NCBI GenBank assembly: GCA_902785485.1
Contig: CACZZA010000005.1
Location: forward strand, 886-39,705
Reading direction: 5' to 3'
DNA: 38,820 nucleotides
Source of the DNA: an uncultured Ruminococcus sp.
GTDB taxonomy: Bacteria > Bacillota > Clostridia > Oscillospirales > CAG-272
The notes below the pieces were generated by a model that ran no database searches, was not told where the DNA came from, and was given only the letters and a program-made list of their open reading frames with translations. Positions 24,064 to 31,765 of the stretch are shown here, one piece after another; within the stretch, counting starts at the first letter, position 1; every line of letters starts with the position of its first letter. The position numbers were made by a program, and so were the translations under genes.

Positions 24064-25422
24064 ATGTTCAGCAAAGAATTTGAAAGATACGGAAGCTACG
24101 TCGAAAAGTACAAACAACTCCTGCTCGACACCGAAAAATATCTGTTCACCATCCCCGAACTCGGGTACAAGGAGTATAAGACTTCGGCTTATCTTGAAAA
24201 AGAATTTGAAAAACTCGGATACACCCTGACAAAAGCGGGAAATATCCCGGGCTTTTACACCGTGATAGACACCGGACGTCCCGGTCCGAGAGTCCTTATA
24301 TTCGGCGAGCTTGACGCCGTCGTCTGCGCGGAGCATCCGATGTCGGACAAAGAGACCGGCGCCGTACATTCATGCGGACACCACTGCCAGACGACCGCTC
24401 TGCTCGGAGTCGCCGCCGCTCTTAAAGAAGAGGGCGCGCTCGATGGTCTGTCGGGAAGCATCAAGCTCTGCTGTGTTCCCGCCGAGGAACTGCTCGACAC
24501 CGAGTACAGAGAGTCCCTGCGTAAACAGGGAATAATCAAATATTTCGGCGGCAAGGTTGAATTCCTGTCGCGCGGCTATTTTGACGACTGCGATCTCGCT
24601 TTTATGGTCCATACTCAGGGCGGCGGCTCGCACGTCATATTCACGAGAAAAGACAGCAACGGATGCGTCAATAAGAACGTGGAATTCAAGGGACGCGCCG
24701 CGCACGCCGGCGGCTCGCCTCAAAAGGGAATAAACGCGCTCTACGCGGCGACCAACGCCTTCAGCGCGGTCAACGCTCTGCGCGAAAAGGTCGTCGACGG
24801 CGAATATAACCGCATTCATTCGATCATCACGGACGGCGGACAGATGGTCAACGCGATCCCCTCGTCCGTCAAGGTCGAAACGCAGATCCGCGGAGTCACA
24901 CTCGACGCGATCAGACGCTTCAACGTCGAGGTCAACAGAGCGTACGCGGCGTCCGCGGCGGCGATGGGCGCGGGCGTCGAGATCCACGACAGACCCGGTT
25001 ATTCTCCCGTTTGCAACGACGATAACCTGCTCGAGATCTGCGAGCGCGTCGCTTTGATGTGTACAGAAAAGGAAAAGCTTCACGCGACACGCCGTACCGG
25101 AGGCGGATGCTCGGACATCGGCGACATCCAATGCGTGATGCCCGCCGTACATCCGTACGTTTCGGGCGCGACCGGTAAGAGCCACGGCGCGGACTACTAC
25201 ATCACCGATCCGGAGAGCGCGACAGTTTTTTCGGCGAAATATCAGCTCGTGCTTCTGCACGAACTGCTGAAAAACGACGCCGCCGAGGCGAAAAGAGTCG
25301 TCGCCGAAGCGAAGCTCCCGTTCAAGTCGAAGGAAGAATACTTCGCCTGCATCGACTCCTTCAACAACGACAAGGACGCCGTTATCTACAACGAAGACGG
25401 CACCGTTACGCTCGATTTCTGA
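24064..25422 (+). CDS. M20-family amidohydrolase/peptidase
   Basis: 452-residue metal-dependent hydrolase of the M20D group, which cleaves N-acyl or peptide amides. The metal-site motifs are FGELDAV, HSCGHHCQ, CCVPAEE, and a His in the C-terminal GATGKSHGADYYI segment. The dimerisation-domain insertion carries FKGRAAHAGGSPQKGINALYA. AAGGA precedes the ATG, 28 bases after the ABC operon, so it may be co-transcribed. Members act on aminobenzoyl-glutamate, N-acetyl-amino acids or peptides; the substrate cannot be decided here. Confidence 0.9.
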   Translation: MFSKEFERYGSYVEKYKQLLLDTEKYLFTIPELGYKEYKTSAYLEKEFEKLGYTLTKAGNIPGFYTVIDTGRPGPRVLIFGELDAVVCAEHPMSDKETGAVHSCGHHCQTTALLGVAAALKEEGALDGLSGSIKLCCVPAEELLDTEYRESLRKQGIIKYFGGKVEFLSRGYFDDCDLAFMVHTQGGGSHVIFTRKDSNGCVNKNVEFKGRAAHAGGSPQKGINALYAATNAFSAVNALREKVVDGEYNRIHSIITDGGQMVNAIPSSVKVETQIRGVTLDAIRRFNVEVNRAYAASAAAMGAGVEIHDRPGYSPVCNDDNLLEICERVALMCTEKEKLHATRRTGGGCSDIGDIQCVMPAVHPYVSGATGKSHGADYYITDPESATVFSAKYQLVLLHELLKNDAAEAKRVVAEAKLPFKSKEEYFACIDSFNNDKDAVIYNEDGTVTLDF

Positions 25423-25434
25423 CGGGCAAATATC

Positions 25435-25467
25435 AAAACGACTGCTTCAAACCGAAGCAGTCGTTTT
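25435..25467. terminator. Bidirectional terminator
   Basis: Arms AAAACGACTGCTTC (25435-25448) and GAAGCAGTCGTTTT (25454-25467), followed by T-rich sequence. It separates the converging M20 hydrolase and Cys-rich surface protein genes and has flanks suited to both directions. Confidence 0.85.
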
Positions 25468-25485
25468 TGTTTTTCTTGTTTTTCG

Positions 25486-27873
25486 TTATTCTTGCGTCTT
25501 TTCCTTTTTCTTCGCGCGTCCGATCGCAAACACCGCTCCGAATGCGGCGAGCGCGGCGGCGAGCGCGATAATGACGATCCACCACCACATGATCCCGCCT
25601 TTGTTTTCGGTCCCGCTCTCCGGGACGGATGAGTCGGGAGATGACGCGGACTCGGGGGACGCCGTCACAAAGTCGGTGTCGTCCGGTATGACGGGAGCCG
25701 CGGGAGCCTGAGTTTCGAGCGCGGCGCTTGCGTCGTTACGGTCGTAACCGCAGGTCAGGCAGACGCCTTTGTCGTCGAATTCGTGCTTGGCTGACGTTTC
25801 TTCGAGCGTGCTTTTGCAGACCTTGCAGAGTCTCCAATGCTCGGTCTCGCTGAAATGCCATTCGTCGCTTATTTTGTGTCCGAGCGGCGGCGTGACCGTC
25901 GCGTCGAGCGAAGGAAGCTCTTCTTTACCCGCTCCGTCACGGAAGATCGCGTTGCAGCCTGAGCAGGTATAGTATTCCGTGTTTCCGGGATTTACGCAAT
26001 CCGGCGCCTTTGCTTCCGTCTTTGTGAGCGTATGAGTATGGTTTACCGCCGGAGACATGACGTATCCGCATTTCGTGCAGGTCTGAGGAGAAGTCGAAGT
26101 CGCTTCGGGTCCCGGAACGTGCTTTTCGACGGACGACGTTGCTCCGCAGAGATATTTGCAGACGTGGGCGTGGCCTTCGGGCGTTACGGTCTCCCACCCT
26201 TCCGACCACGAGTGCGCGGTCTTGTTTCCGTATTCGAGTCCGCAGACGGAACAGAACGCGCCGTGGGCGCAGGTCGCTTCTCCGCCGGTATGCGTTCCCT
26301 TGCTGCCTTCTATGGTGATACCGCATTCACGGCGCTGACAGACCTTATAATGCTCTTTCCCGTTCGACATCCACCCCGACTCCCAATGACCGCGGGGAGC
26401 GATGTATCCCCAGTTCGTGTTATCTATCACGACTTTCGCCTGATAGTCCTCGTAAGCCATTCCGCACGAACAGCGGTAGTAGACTTTTTTTCCGGGCGTC
26501 GTACAGGTCGGGTTGACCTGCGCGATCTTTATCGGATCGTGGACGTGTGTAAACGTATAGTAAACGTCAATTACTTCTTCGGGATCCTGCTCGTACGCGA
26601 CCCGTACGCCCGCGGTCCTGCCGTTTATCGTCGCGCTGACCGCGGGTTTTCCGCCCGAAACGGGGAAGTTGTGTCCTTTTTTCGCTTTCAGCCAAATATC
26701 GAGGGTGTACGTGTGACCGGGCTGGAACGTGTCGTTTCCGGTAAGAAAGCGGCCGGAGGTCTCGTCATACCATGTGACGGGCTCAGTCTTATAAAGCTCG
26801 TAGCAGTCCTTGTCGAAAAGGTCGGGCGTCAGGCTGAACGGCACGTACACGCTCGGTTCGCTGATGTCAGCGGAGACGGACGGGATCTTTTCGGGAAAGT
26901 CGAGCGCCGTCTTCGGAATATACCCGACGTAGGAATTCACAACTACCTGATAATAACCTCCTTTGTCGGAGATAAGGTGTACGGCGCGCACTTTTTCGCG
27001 CGTTGCCAGGACTCTTGCCTGACTGTACTGATCCGCCAGCACGGAGCAGGACGAGTTCGTGTATGCGTATCCGAGTCCTTCGGGGACGAGTACGTTGACG
27101 ACGACCGTTTTGCTGTCTATCGTTTCCATTCTTGCCCCGTTTATGTATAGCACGAGGTTCGCCGTGACGCTGACCGCTCCCTCGCCCGTTCTTTTCGGTT
27201 TGTAGTTCGAAAGGTCGTTCGTCAGGGTCGTTTTTCCGTCCTCGGTGACGAGGTATTCGACGCTCAGCTTTCCTTCCGAGGAGGCGAACCACTCCCTGAA
27301 GGAGTCGCTCGGAAGCGCGGTCGTGCTGAAAGTGAAGTTTATACCGCGGTCGAGGTACGCGTCGCAGTATTTTATCCCGTCTTCTTCACGTACGTTCGTG
27401 CTTCCGTTCACGCCGTAAGTCAAAAAACCGGCTTCTCTGTTTTCAAGCGCCTTCAAAAGGGTCGCGTGTGTGAATACGGTCATGCGGAAGTCGGGACCGT
27501 AGCCTTTTGAGCCGTCTTTATCCGTGACTTCGCAGAAGAATACTATTGAGTACCAGCCGTCGCCGTTTTCTTTGTATTCGAGTCCGTCGTCCGTTACGAG
27601 CGAAAGATGGTAAGTATCGACTCCGGAATAGCGGCCGTTGTTGTCGAGTTTTATGTACGACGCGTTATTTCCCGCGCCGACCTGCGCGTACCATTGATAT
27701 TTCGGTTCGACGGCGTTGGTGAATACCATAAGGTCGAATTTTCCGGGGGCGTAAACGACGTAGTCGCTCCCGATCATCCCTCTGACGGAGAAGGATGCGG
27801 CGTCAGCCGAAAAAACGAAGAGGGAAAAAAGTGTGAAAACGACGAAGATAAACAATAACAGTTTCTTTTTCAT
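25486..27873 (-). CDS. Large Cys-rich membrane-anchored surface protein
   Basis: 795-residue secreted protein. It has a signal peptide (1-26, ending ADAA) and a beta-rich N-terminal half containing an SH3-like stretch (SCSVLADQYSQA...KGGYYQVVVNSYVGYIP, about 275-325) and an immunoglobulin-like segment. Then comes a His/Cys-rich array (about 445-735) with eight close Cys pairs (RCSCG, FCSVCG, CKYLCG, TCTKCG, CSGC, CKVC, CLTCG and one C-x4-C). A Ser/Pro/Glu spacer follows, then a membrane segment (MWWWIVIIALAAALAAFGAVFAIG, split here by position 762-785) and a basic tail. The pairs look like small zinc ribbons, seen in clostridial surface proteins of unknown role. GGGAG precedes the ATG. It follows the phosphorylase gene by 56 bases. 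Confidence 0.75.
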   Translation of the reverse strand: MKKKLLLFIFVVFTLFSLFVFSADAASFSVRGMIGSDYVVYAPGKFDLMVFTNAVEPKYQWYAQVGAGNNASYIKLDNNGRYSGVDTYHLSLVTDDGLEYKENGDGWYSIVFFCEVTDKDGSKGYGPDFRMTVFTHATLLKALENREAGFLTYGVNGSTNVREEDGIKYCDAYLDRGINFTFSTTALPSDSFREWFASSEGKLSVEYLVTEDGKTTLTNDLSNYKPKRTGEGAVSVTANLVLYINGARMETIDSKTVVVNVLVPEGLGYAYTNSSCSVLADQYSQARVLATREKVRAVHLISDKGGYYQVVVNSYVGYIPKTALDFPEKIPSVSADISEPSVYVPFSLTPDLFDKDCYELYKTEPVTWYDETSGRFLTGNDTFQPGHTYTLDIWLKAKKGHNFPVSGGKPAVSATINGRTAGVRVAYEQDPEEVIDVYYTFTHVHDPIKIAQVNPTCTTPGKKVYYRCSCGMAYEDYQAKVVIDNTNWGYIAPRGHWESGWMSNGKEHYKVCQRRECGITIEGSKGTHTGGEATCAHGAFCSVCGLEYGNKTAHSWSEGWETVTPEGHAHVCKYLCGATSSVEKHVPGPEATSTSPQTCTKCGYVMSPAVNHTHTLTKTEAKAPDCVNPGNTEYYTCSGCNAIFRDGAGKEELPSLDATVTPPLGHKISDEWHFSETEHWRLCKVCKSTLEETSAKHEFDDKGVCLTCGYDRNDASAALETQAPAAPVIPDDTDFVTASPESASSPDSSVPESGTENKGGIMWWWIVIIALAAALAAFGAVFAIGRAKKKEKTQE

Positions 27874-27929
27874 TTGTTTGATCTCCCGAGCTTGATTTGT
27901 TACGGCGCCCGCCGGAATAAAGCGCAGAG

Positions 27930-28754
27930 TCAGTCTTGCATCCTCTTTACCGACTCGAGCAGGAGCTTGCTGAATTGCTCCGATACGCGTTCGGAGGTCT
28001 CCTTGACTTCCTCGTGCGTCAGTTTATGCTTCGCGATGCCCGCGGCGAGATTGGTGATACAGCTGATACCGCAGACCTTGACGCCCATGTGGTTGAGGGA
28101 AGTGGCCTCGATGGCGGTCGACATTCCGACGGCGTCGGCTCCGAGGGCGGAGGCCATACGGATCTCGGCGGGAGTCTCATACTGCGGACCGGGGAACTGG
28201 AGATACACACCCTCGCGGAGCGGGATTCCGAGTTCTTCCGCGGCGGAAGTCACGCAAGTCGAAAGGTCGGGATCGTAGACTGACGACATATCCGGAAAAC
28301 GGACTCCTAATTCGTCGATATTCCTGCCGCGCAGGGGAGAGGGGACGAACGAAGAAATGTGATCTTTTATCAGCATCAGCGTCCCCGGCTTGAAGGTCAG
28401 ATTGACTCCGCCCGCGGCGTTCGTCAGGACGAACTTTTTTGCTCCGAGCAGGGCGAGAGTACGGACGGGGCGCACCGCCTCGACCGAATCGTATCCTTCG
28501 TAATAGTGAACGCGCCCGTTCATCAGAGCGACCGGGACGGATCCGAGGTATCCGAATACGAACTTGCCGGCGTGACCGCTGACGGTCGATTTCGGAAAGT
28601 CGGGAAACTCGGAATAAGAGATCTCGCATAGTACTTTTACGTTTTCGGAAAAGTATCCGAGACCCGAACCGAGCGTGAGCGCGATGTCCGGGACGAGATC
28701 GGTGCGCGACTTTATGATCTCAACGCAGTTTTTCAGTATGGTGTATTCGTTCAT
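27930..28754 (-). CDS. punA: Purine nucleoside phosphorylase (trimeric type)
   Basis: Cleaves inosine or guanosine with phosphate to base plus ribose-1-phosphate in purine salvage. 274 residues, normal for the trimeric class. Motifs are LTLGSGLGYF (phosphate-binding Ser), SGHAGKFVFG, MNGRVHYYEGY, LTNAAGGVN, QFPGPQYETPAEIRM and GMSTAIEA. AGGAGG precedes the ATG, which overlaps the rnmV stop by four bases, an unexpected coupling between purine salvage and 5S rRNA maturation genes. Confidence 0.94.
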   Translation of the reverse strand: MNEYTILKNCVEIIKSRTDLVPDIALTLGSGLGYFSENVKVLCEISYSEFPDFPKSTVSGHAGKFVFGYLGSVPVALMNGRVHYYEGYDSVEAVRPVRTLALLGAKKFVLTNAAGGVNLTFKPGTLMLIKDHISSFVPSPLRGRNIDELGVRFPDMSSVYDPDLSTCVTSAAEELGIPLREGVYLQFPGPQYETPAEIRMASALGADAVGMSTAIEATSLNHMGVKVCGISCITNLAAGIAKHKLTHEEVKETSERVSEQFSKLLLESVKRMQD

Positions 28755-29359
28755 CTGGTTTCCTCCTTGACCGCTTTGAGAGCGGCTTCGTATTCGTTTT
28801 CACTGTACGTCAGGTTGAGTATATCGATCAGCGCTCCCGCTGAAATGCTGTCGGGCAGATCGAGGCGCAACAGCAGTTTTTTCCGGAGCGAGGCGCTGTT
28901 CTTTCCTCCGAACAATCCGTCGGAGTAGAGTTTTGCCCGGTCTATGAACGGCGCTTTTCCGGCGGCTTCCGCGTCCGACGAGAACGGCTCGAACAGCTTG
29001 TACAGTATTTCATTGTCTATCCCCTCCACTCCGAGGACTCCTTCCTTGGACGGACGGATCTTGCGTCTTTCTTTTCCTTCGATCTTCGGGGTGTAAAGGT
29101 GTATGACCTTTTCTTTTCCGAGGACCGACGTGATACGGTTGCGGATCAGCATCCCCGCGGAGTCGCTGTCGGTCAGAACTATCACGGGTCGTTCCGCGGC
29201 GAGGCGGCGGAGCGCTTTTTCTTTTTGTTTTTCGTTGAAGATCGAAAAACCGTTCGTTGTCAGGATAATTGCGTCGATGATCCCCGACAGACGGTTTTTA
29301 TCGTATTTTCCTTCGACTATGACCGCGTTAGGAACGCGTAAAAGCTCATTGGCGCTCAT
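28751..29359 (-). CDS. rnmV: Ribonuclease M5-like Toprim protein
   Basis: 202-residue protein with an N-terminal Toprim domain: catalytic Glu in VIVEGKYDKNRL and the acidic pair in VLTDSDSAGMLIRN. The C-terminal region is typical of the RNase M5/DUF4093 family, which completes 5S rRNA maturation in low-GC Gram-positives. PKIEGKERRKIRPSKEGVLGVEG is a strong family signature. Its ATG overlaps the holA stop by four bases and its own stop overlaps the phosphorylase start, so three genes are translationally chained. Confidence 0.9.
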   Translation of the reverse strand: MSANELLRVPNAVIVEGKYDKNRLSGIIDAIILTTNGFSIFNEKQKEKALRRLAAERPVIVLTDSDSAGMLIRNRITSVLGKEKVIHLYTPKIEGKERRKIRPSKEGVLGVEGIDNEILYKLFEPFSSDAEAAGKAPFIDRAKLYSDGLFGGKNSASLRKKLLLRLDLPDSISAGALIDILNLTYSENEYEAALKAVKEETR

Positions 29360-30396
29360 TTGACGAACCCCGCGAAATAGAGGCTGACGACGAGTTCGTC
29401 GAGAACGGCGTATTTGTCTGTCTGAGCCGTTTTTATTTTAATATCCGCCTCGTGACAAAGCGAGACCGCCTTCTCGAGCGCGGCTCTGGACAGCCTTCCC
29501 GCTCTCGCAAGGTAAAGCCCGACCTTGAATTCGTGTATTCCCGTTTCTTTCGCTATCGCCGATTTGACCATTCCCGCATCCGACAGCGCTTTTACGGTAT
29601 ATAGCTCGGAATAAACTTTTATGACGCTTCCGAGGATCAGCTCCGGCGCTTCCTTGCGGAGCTTTGAGTCGGACAGTATCAGCATCGCGCGCTCGGTATT
29701 CCCGTCGAGTATCGCGTTGGAAAAATCGAACGCCTGTATCTCGGTGTTGGTGACGGAGATCTTGTCAATATCTTCTTTCGTCAACGTGTTTCTGCCTTCG
29801 GAGAGGAGAAAAGCCGTCAACTTATCTATTTCTCCGCGCAGAGCGAGCATATCGCGCCCTACGCGCGCGACGAGCGCGTCGCACAGACTTTGGCTCGCAT
29901 TTATCCTGTCGTTCGCAAAGTGGCGCATCGCCCAGGCTGACAGTCTTGCGGCGGTCTCCTTTGCAAATATGACAGGAGTCGCCGCTTTCGACAGGCGGGT
30001 CATCGCTTTCGACGGCTTTTTGTCGGTCCCGCGGTCGAAGTTTTCGGGGCGGGTATCGAGTATCAGGACCGTTTCGCGGGTCTTTCCTACCTGATCGAAC
30101 AGAAATTCAAGCGCGGAAAGAGAGCTTTCGTTCGGACTTTTTAGGTCGAGATCGTATATCACCGTCAGTTTTTTATCGGATACGAAAGACGGAGAGGTCG
30201 CGACGTCGAGCGCTTCCGATACTACCTCTTCTACGCTTCTCATCTCTCCGGAGACCTCGGAATACGCGTCGGTACCGAATACTTCGTTTTTCAGCTGACC
30301 GAGGTAGAAATTCTTGAGGTAAGACTCTTCGCCCGCGAAAATATAGCTCCCGCACAGACCGGTCTTTATTTCTTTTGCAAGTTCGGCAGGGGTCAT
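29356..30396 (-). CDS. holA: DNA polymerase III subunit delta
   Basis: Clamp-loader subunit that opens the beta clamp. 346 residues. The N-terminal domain begins GSYIFAGEESYLKNFYLGQL; the middle contains VGRDMLALRGEIDKLTAFL and ISVTNTEIQAFDFSNAILDGN; the C-terminal helical collar ends with TAQTDKYAVLDELVVSL. This is the usual Firmicute HolA pattern, including loss of P-loop residues. AAGGAGGG precedes the ATG, which begins two bases after the upstream stop. In many Firmicutes holA neighbours comEC and rpsT; neither is here. Confidence 0.92.
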   Translation of the reverse strand: MTPAELAKEIKTGLCGSYIFAGEESYLKNFYLGQLKNEVFGTDAYSEVSGEMRSVEEVVSEALDVATSPSFVSDKKLTVIYDLDLKSPNESSLSALEFLFDQVGKTRETVLILDTRPENFDRGTDKKPSKAMTRLSKAATPVIFAKETAARLSAWAMRHFANDRINASQSLCDALVARVGRDMLALRGEIDKLTAFLLSEGRNTLTKEDIDKISVTNTEIQAFDFSNAILDGNTERAMLILSDSKLRKEAPELILGSVIKVYSELYTVKALSDAGMVKSAIAKETGIHEFKVGLYLARAGRLSRAALEKAVSLCHEADIKIKTAQTDKYAVLDELVVSLYFAGFVK

Positions 30397-30397
30397 A

Positions 30398-30973
30398 TCA
30401 GCCCTCCTTAGGCGAAAAAGTCAGCGTATATACGTTATGCTCCGTCTCGACCCCGTGGATCTCGATGACGTAGTCGAGTTTTATTACGCCTCGGTCGTTT
30501 GAAAACTCGTTGGTCACCGAGTTCGTTATGATGACGAAATCGAACGCGGCTTCACCGATGGAATACGTGCAAAGTCGTCGGCGGATCTCTCCGTCGAATA
30601 TCATTGACGTAGGCGAAGCGCCCTTGCGGATGAGGTTTATCATCCCCGGCGAGTCTTTGCGGAAGCGAAGCAGGGATTCGATGCCGCTCATCCCGAGCTG
30701 TTCATTTTCACGGTAGCGTATCTCGACGGTTGAGTCGGTGACCGTAAGAACGCCGTTCGTGCCGAATTCGATGTCGTCCGTGTCCCCTTCTCCGGAGTAG
30801 GTCGAGGAGTCGCGCATAAAATCAAAATGATCGTTGACTCCGGTGATATTGCTCTCGTATCCGGGGGCGAATTCGGTCACGCTGTCGAACCTCCGTTCGG
30901 GAGCGGGATCGGGAATGAGATCGGTCATGTGGGAGACGACCGATACGTTTACGGGTATGGTAATTTTTTTCAT
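30398..30973 (-). CDS. DUF1934 (YwiB-like) protein
   Basis: A 191-residue cytoplasmic protein. The second half reads as a DUF1934/YwiB beta-barrel (GVLTVTDSTVEIRYRENEQLG, MINLIRKG.....SMIFDGE, LDYVIEIHG). YwiB has a calycin-like fold and no known function. The first ~65 residues form an extension without recognisable homology. ATG 30973 is chosen because the promoter at 31016-31039 and its expected start lie just upstream; the ribosome binding site is weak. It is the first gene of the minus-strand run through holA, rnmV, phosphorylase and surface protein. Confidence 0.8.
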   Translation of the reverse strand: MKKITIPVNVSVVSHMTDLIPDPAPERRFDSVTEFAPGYESNITGVNDHFDFMRDSSTYSGEGDTDDIEFGTNGVLTVTDSTVEIRYRENEQLGMSGIESLLRFRKDSPGMINLIRKGASPTSMIFDGEIRRRLCTYSIGEAAFDFVIITNSVTNEFSNDRGVIKLDYVIEIHGVETEHNVYTLTFSPKEG

Positions 30974-30995
30974 GATTCTTTTCGTATATAATGGT

Positions 30996-31039
30996 TTTCT
31001 TTCTGTCAGTATAATAACATAAACGTTTCTTTCTGTCAA
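30996..31039 (-). promoter_or_regulatory. Promoter of DUF1934-holA operon with direct repeats
   Basis: Minus strand: -35 TTGACA (31039-31034), 17 bases, -10 TATTAT (31016-31011). TGACAGAAAGAAA occurs twice, at 31038-31026 (containing the -35) and 31008-30996 (around the transcription start), exactly 30 bases apart. The repeats may be a regulator's two half-sites or a duplicated promoter piece. The region is shared with the divergent sleB-like gene. Confidence 0.6.
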
Positions 31040-31062
31040 TAAACACGGGGGATGGTTGACAC

Positions 31063-31719
31063 ATGAAAAAATTGATGCGGTTTTTGAAAAAAGCTCTGTT
31101 CGCGTGCCTGATCCTCGTCGCTTCGGCGTATATCCTTTCATCCGGCGCTTTTCCGCGTATCGCCGTATCGGAAAGCGTATCGGGAGTCGAGGACGAGCGT
31201 GTGGCACTTATCCAGGAGAGACTGCGCGACGTCGGTCTGTATTCGGGAGAGATCAACGGAGTCTGCGACGTCGCGACCACGGACGCAGTCAGGCGTTTTC
31301 AGCTATATAACGGGATAGAGCCTTCGGGGATATGCGACACCCGGACTTTGCAGACGCTGGGTATAGATTTTGAAGACGTCTATTACGCCGCGGGGATCGA
31401 CCTGCTCGCGAAGCTCGTCGAAGCGGAAGCGGGCGGAAAAGGACTCCGGGCGATGACTGCGGTCGCCGGGGTGGTATTCAACCGCGTAGCCTCCGACAGC
31501 TTTCCCGACGATCTGCCGGGAGTGATATACGACGCGGGCGCGTTCGCTTCGGTAAAAAGCGGGGAGTTTTTCGACGCCTTGCCCGGGGATATGGCGTACC
31601 GGGCGGCGTACGACGCGCTTATCGGAGTTGACGTCACGGGCGGCGCGCTCTATTTTTCCCGTACCGATCCCGGACGGGACGTCACTCTTGAATGTGCGGG
31701 GATGTATTTTTACAAATAA
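31063..31719 (+). CDS. sleB: SleB-like spore cortex-lytic hydrolase
   Basis: 218-residue exported cell-wall hydrolase. It has an N-terminal hydrophobic signal/anchor (9-28), a peptidoglycan-binding domain (about 42-100; VALIQERLRDVGLYSGEINGVCD... and AVRRFQLYNG), and a hydrolase-2 domain (105-218). The catalytic Glu is in KLVEAEAGGKG (probably E122), followed by AGVVFNRV. SleB opens the spore cortex during germination, usually with YpeB, which is not in the window; other members act in vegetative wall turnover. GGGGG lies 10 bases before the ATG. No clear forespore (sigma-G) promoter was found. Confidence 0.85.
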   Translation: MKKLMRFLKKALFACLILVASAYILSSGAFPRIAVSESVSGVEDERVALIQERLRDVGLYSGEINGVCDVATTDAVRRFQLYNGIEPSGICDTRTLQTLGIDFEDVYYAAGIDLLAKLVEAEAGGKGLRAMTAVAGVVFNRVASDSFPDDLPGVIYDAGAFASVKSGEFFDALPGDMAYRAAYDALIGVDVTGGALYFSRTDPGRDVTLECAGMYFYK

Positions 31720-31722
31720 AAA

Positions 31723-31750
31723 CGGGAGGACCTTTTCAAAAGTCCTCCCG
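31723..31750. terminator. Bidirectional terminator sleB/hppA
   Basis: Perfect arms CGGGAGGAC (31723-31731) and GTCCTCCCG (31742-31750) around CTTTTCAAAA. An A-run precedes it and a T-rich tract follows, so it can end both converging transcripts. Confidence 0.85.
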
Positions 31751-31765
31751 CCTGTTTTTATTCTT

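Noticed and set aside
30974..31207. Upstream extension of the DUF1934 gene into the sleB-like gene
   Set aside because: It would overlap the divergent gene and include the promoter at 31011-31039; similarity starts after ATG 30973.
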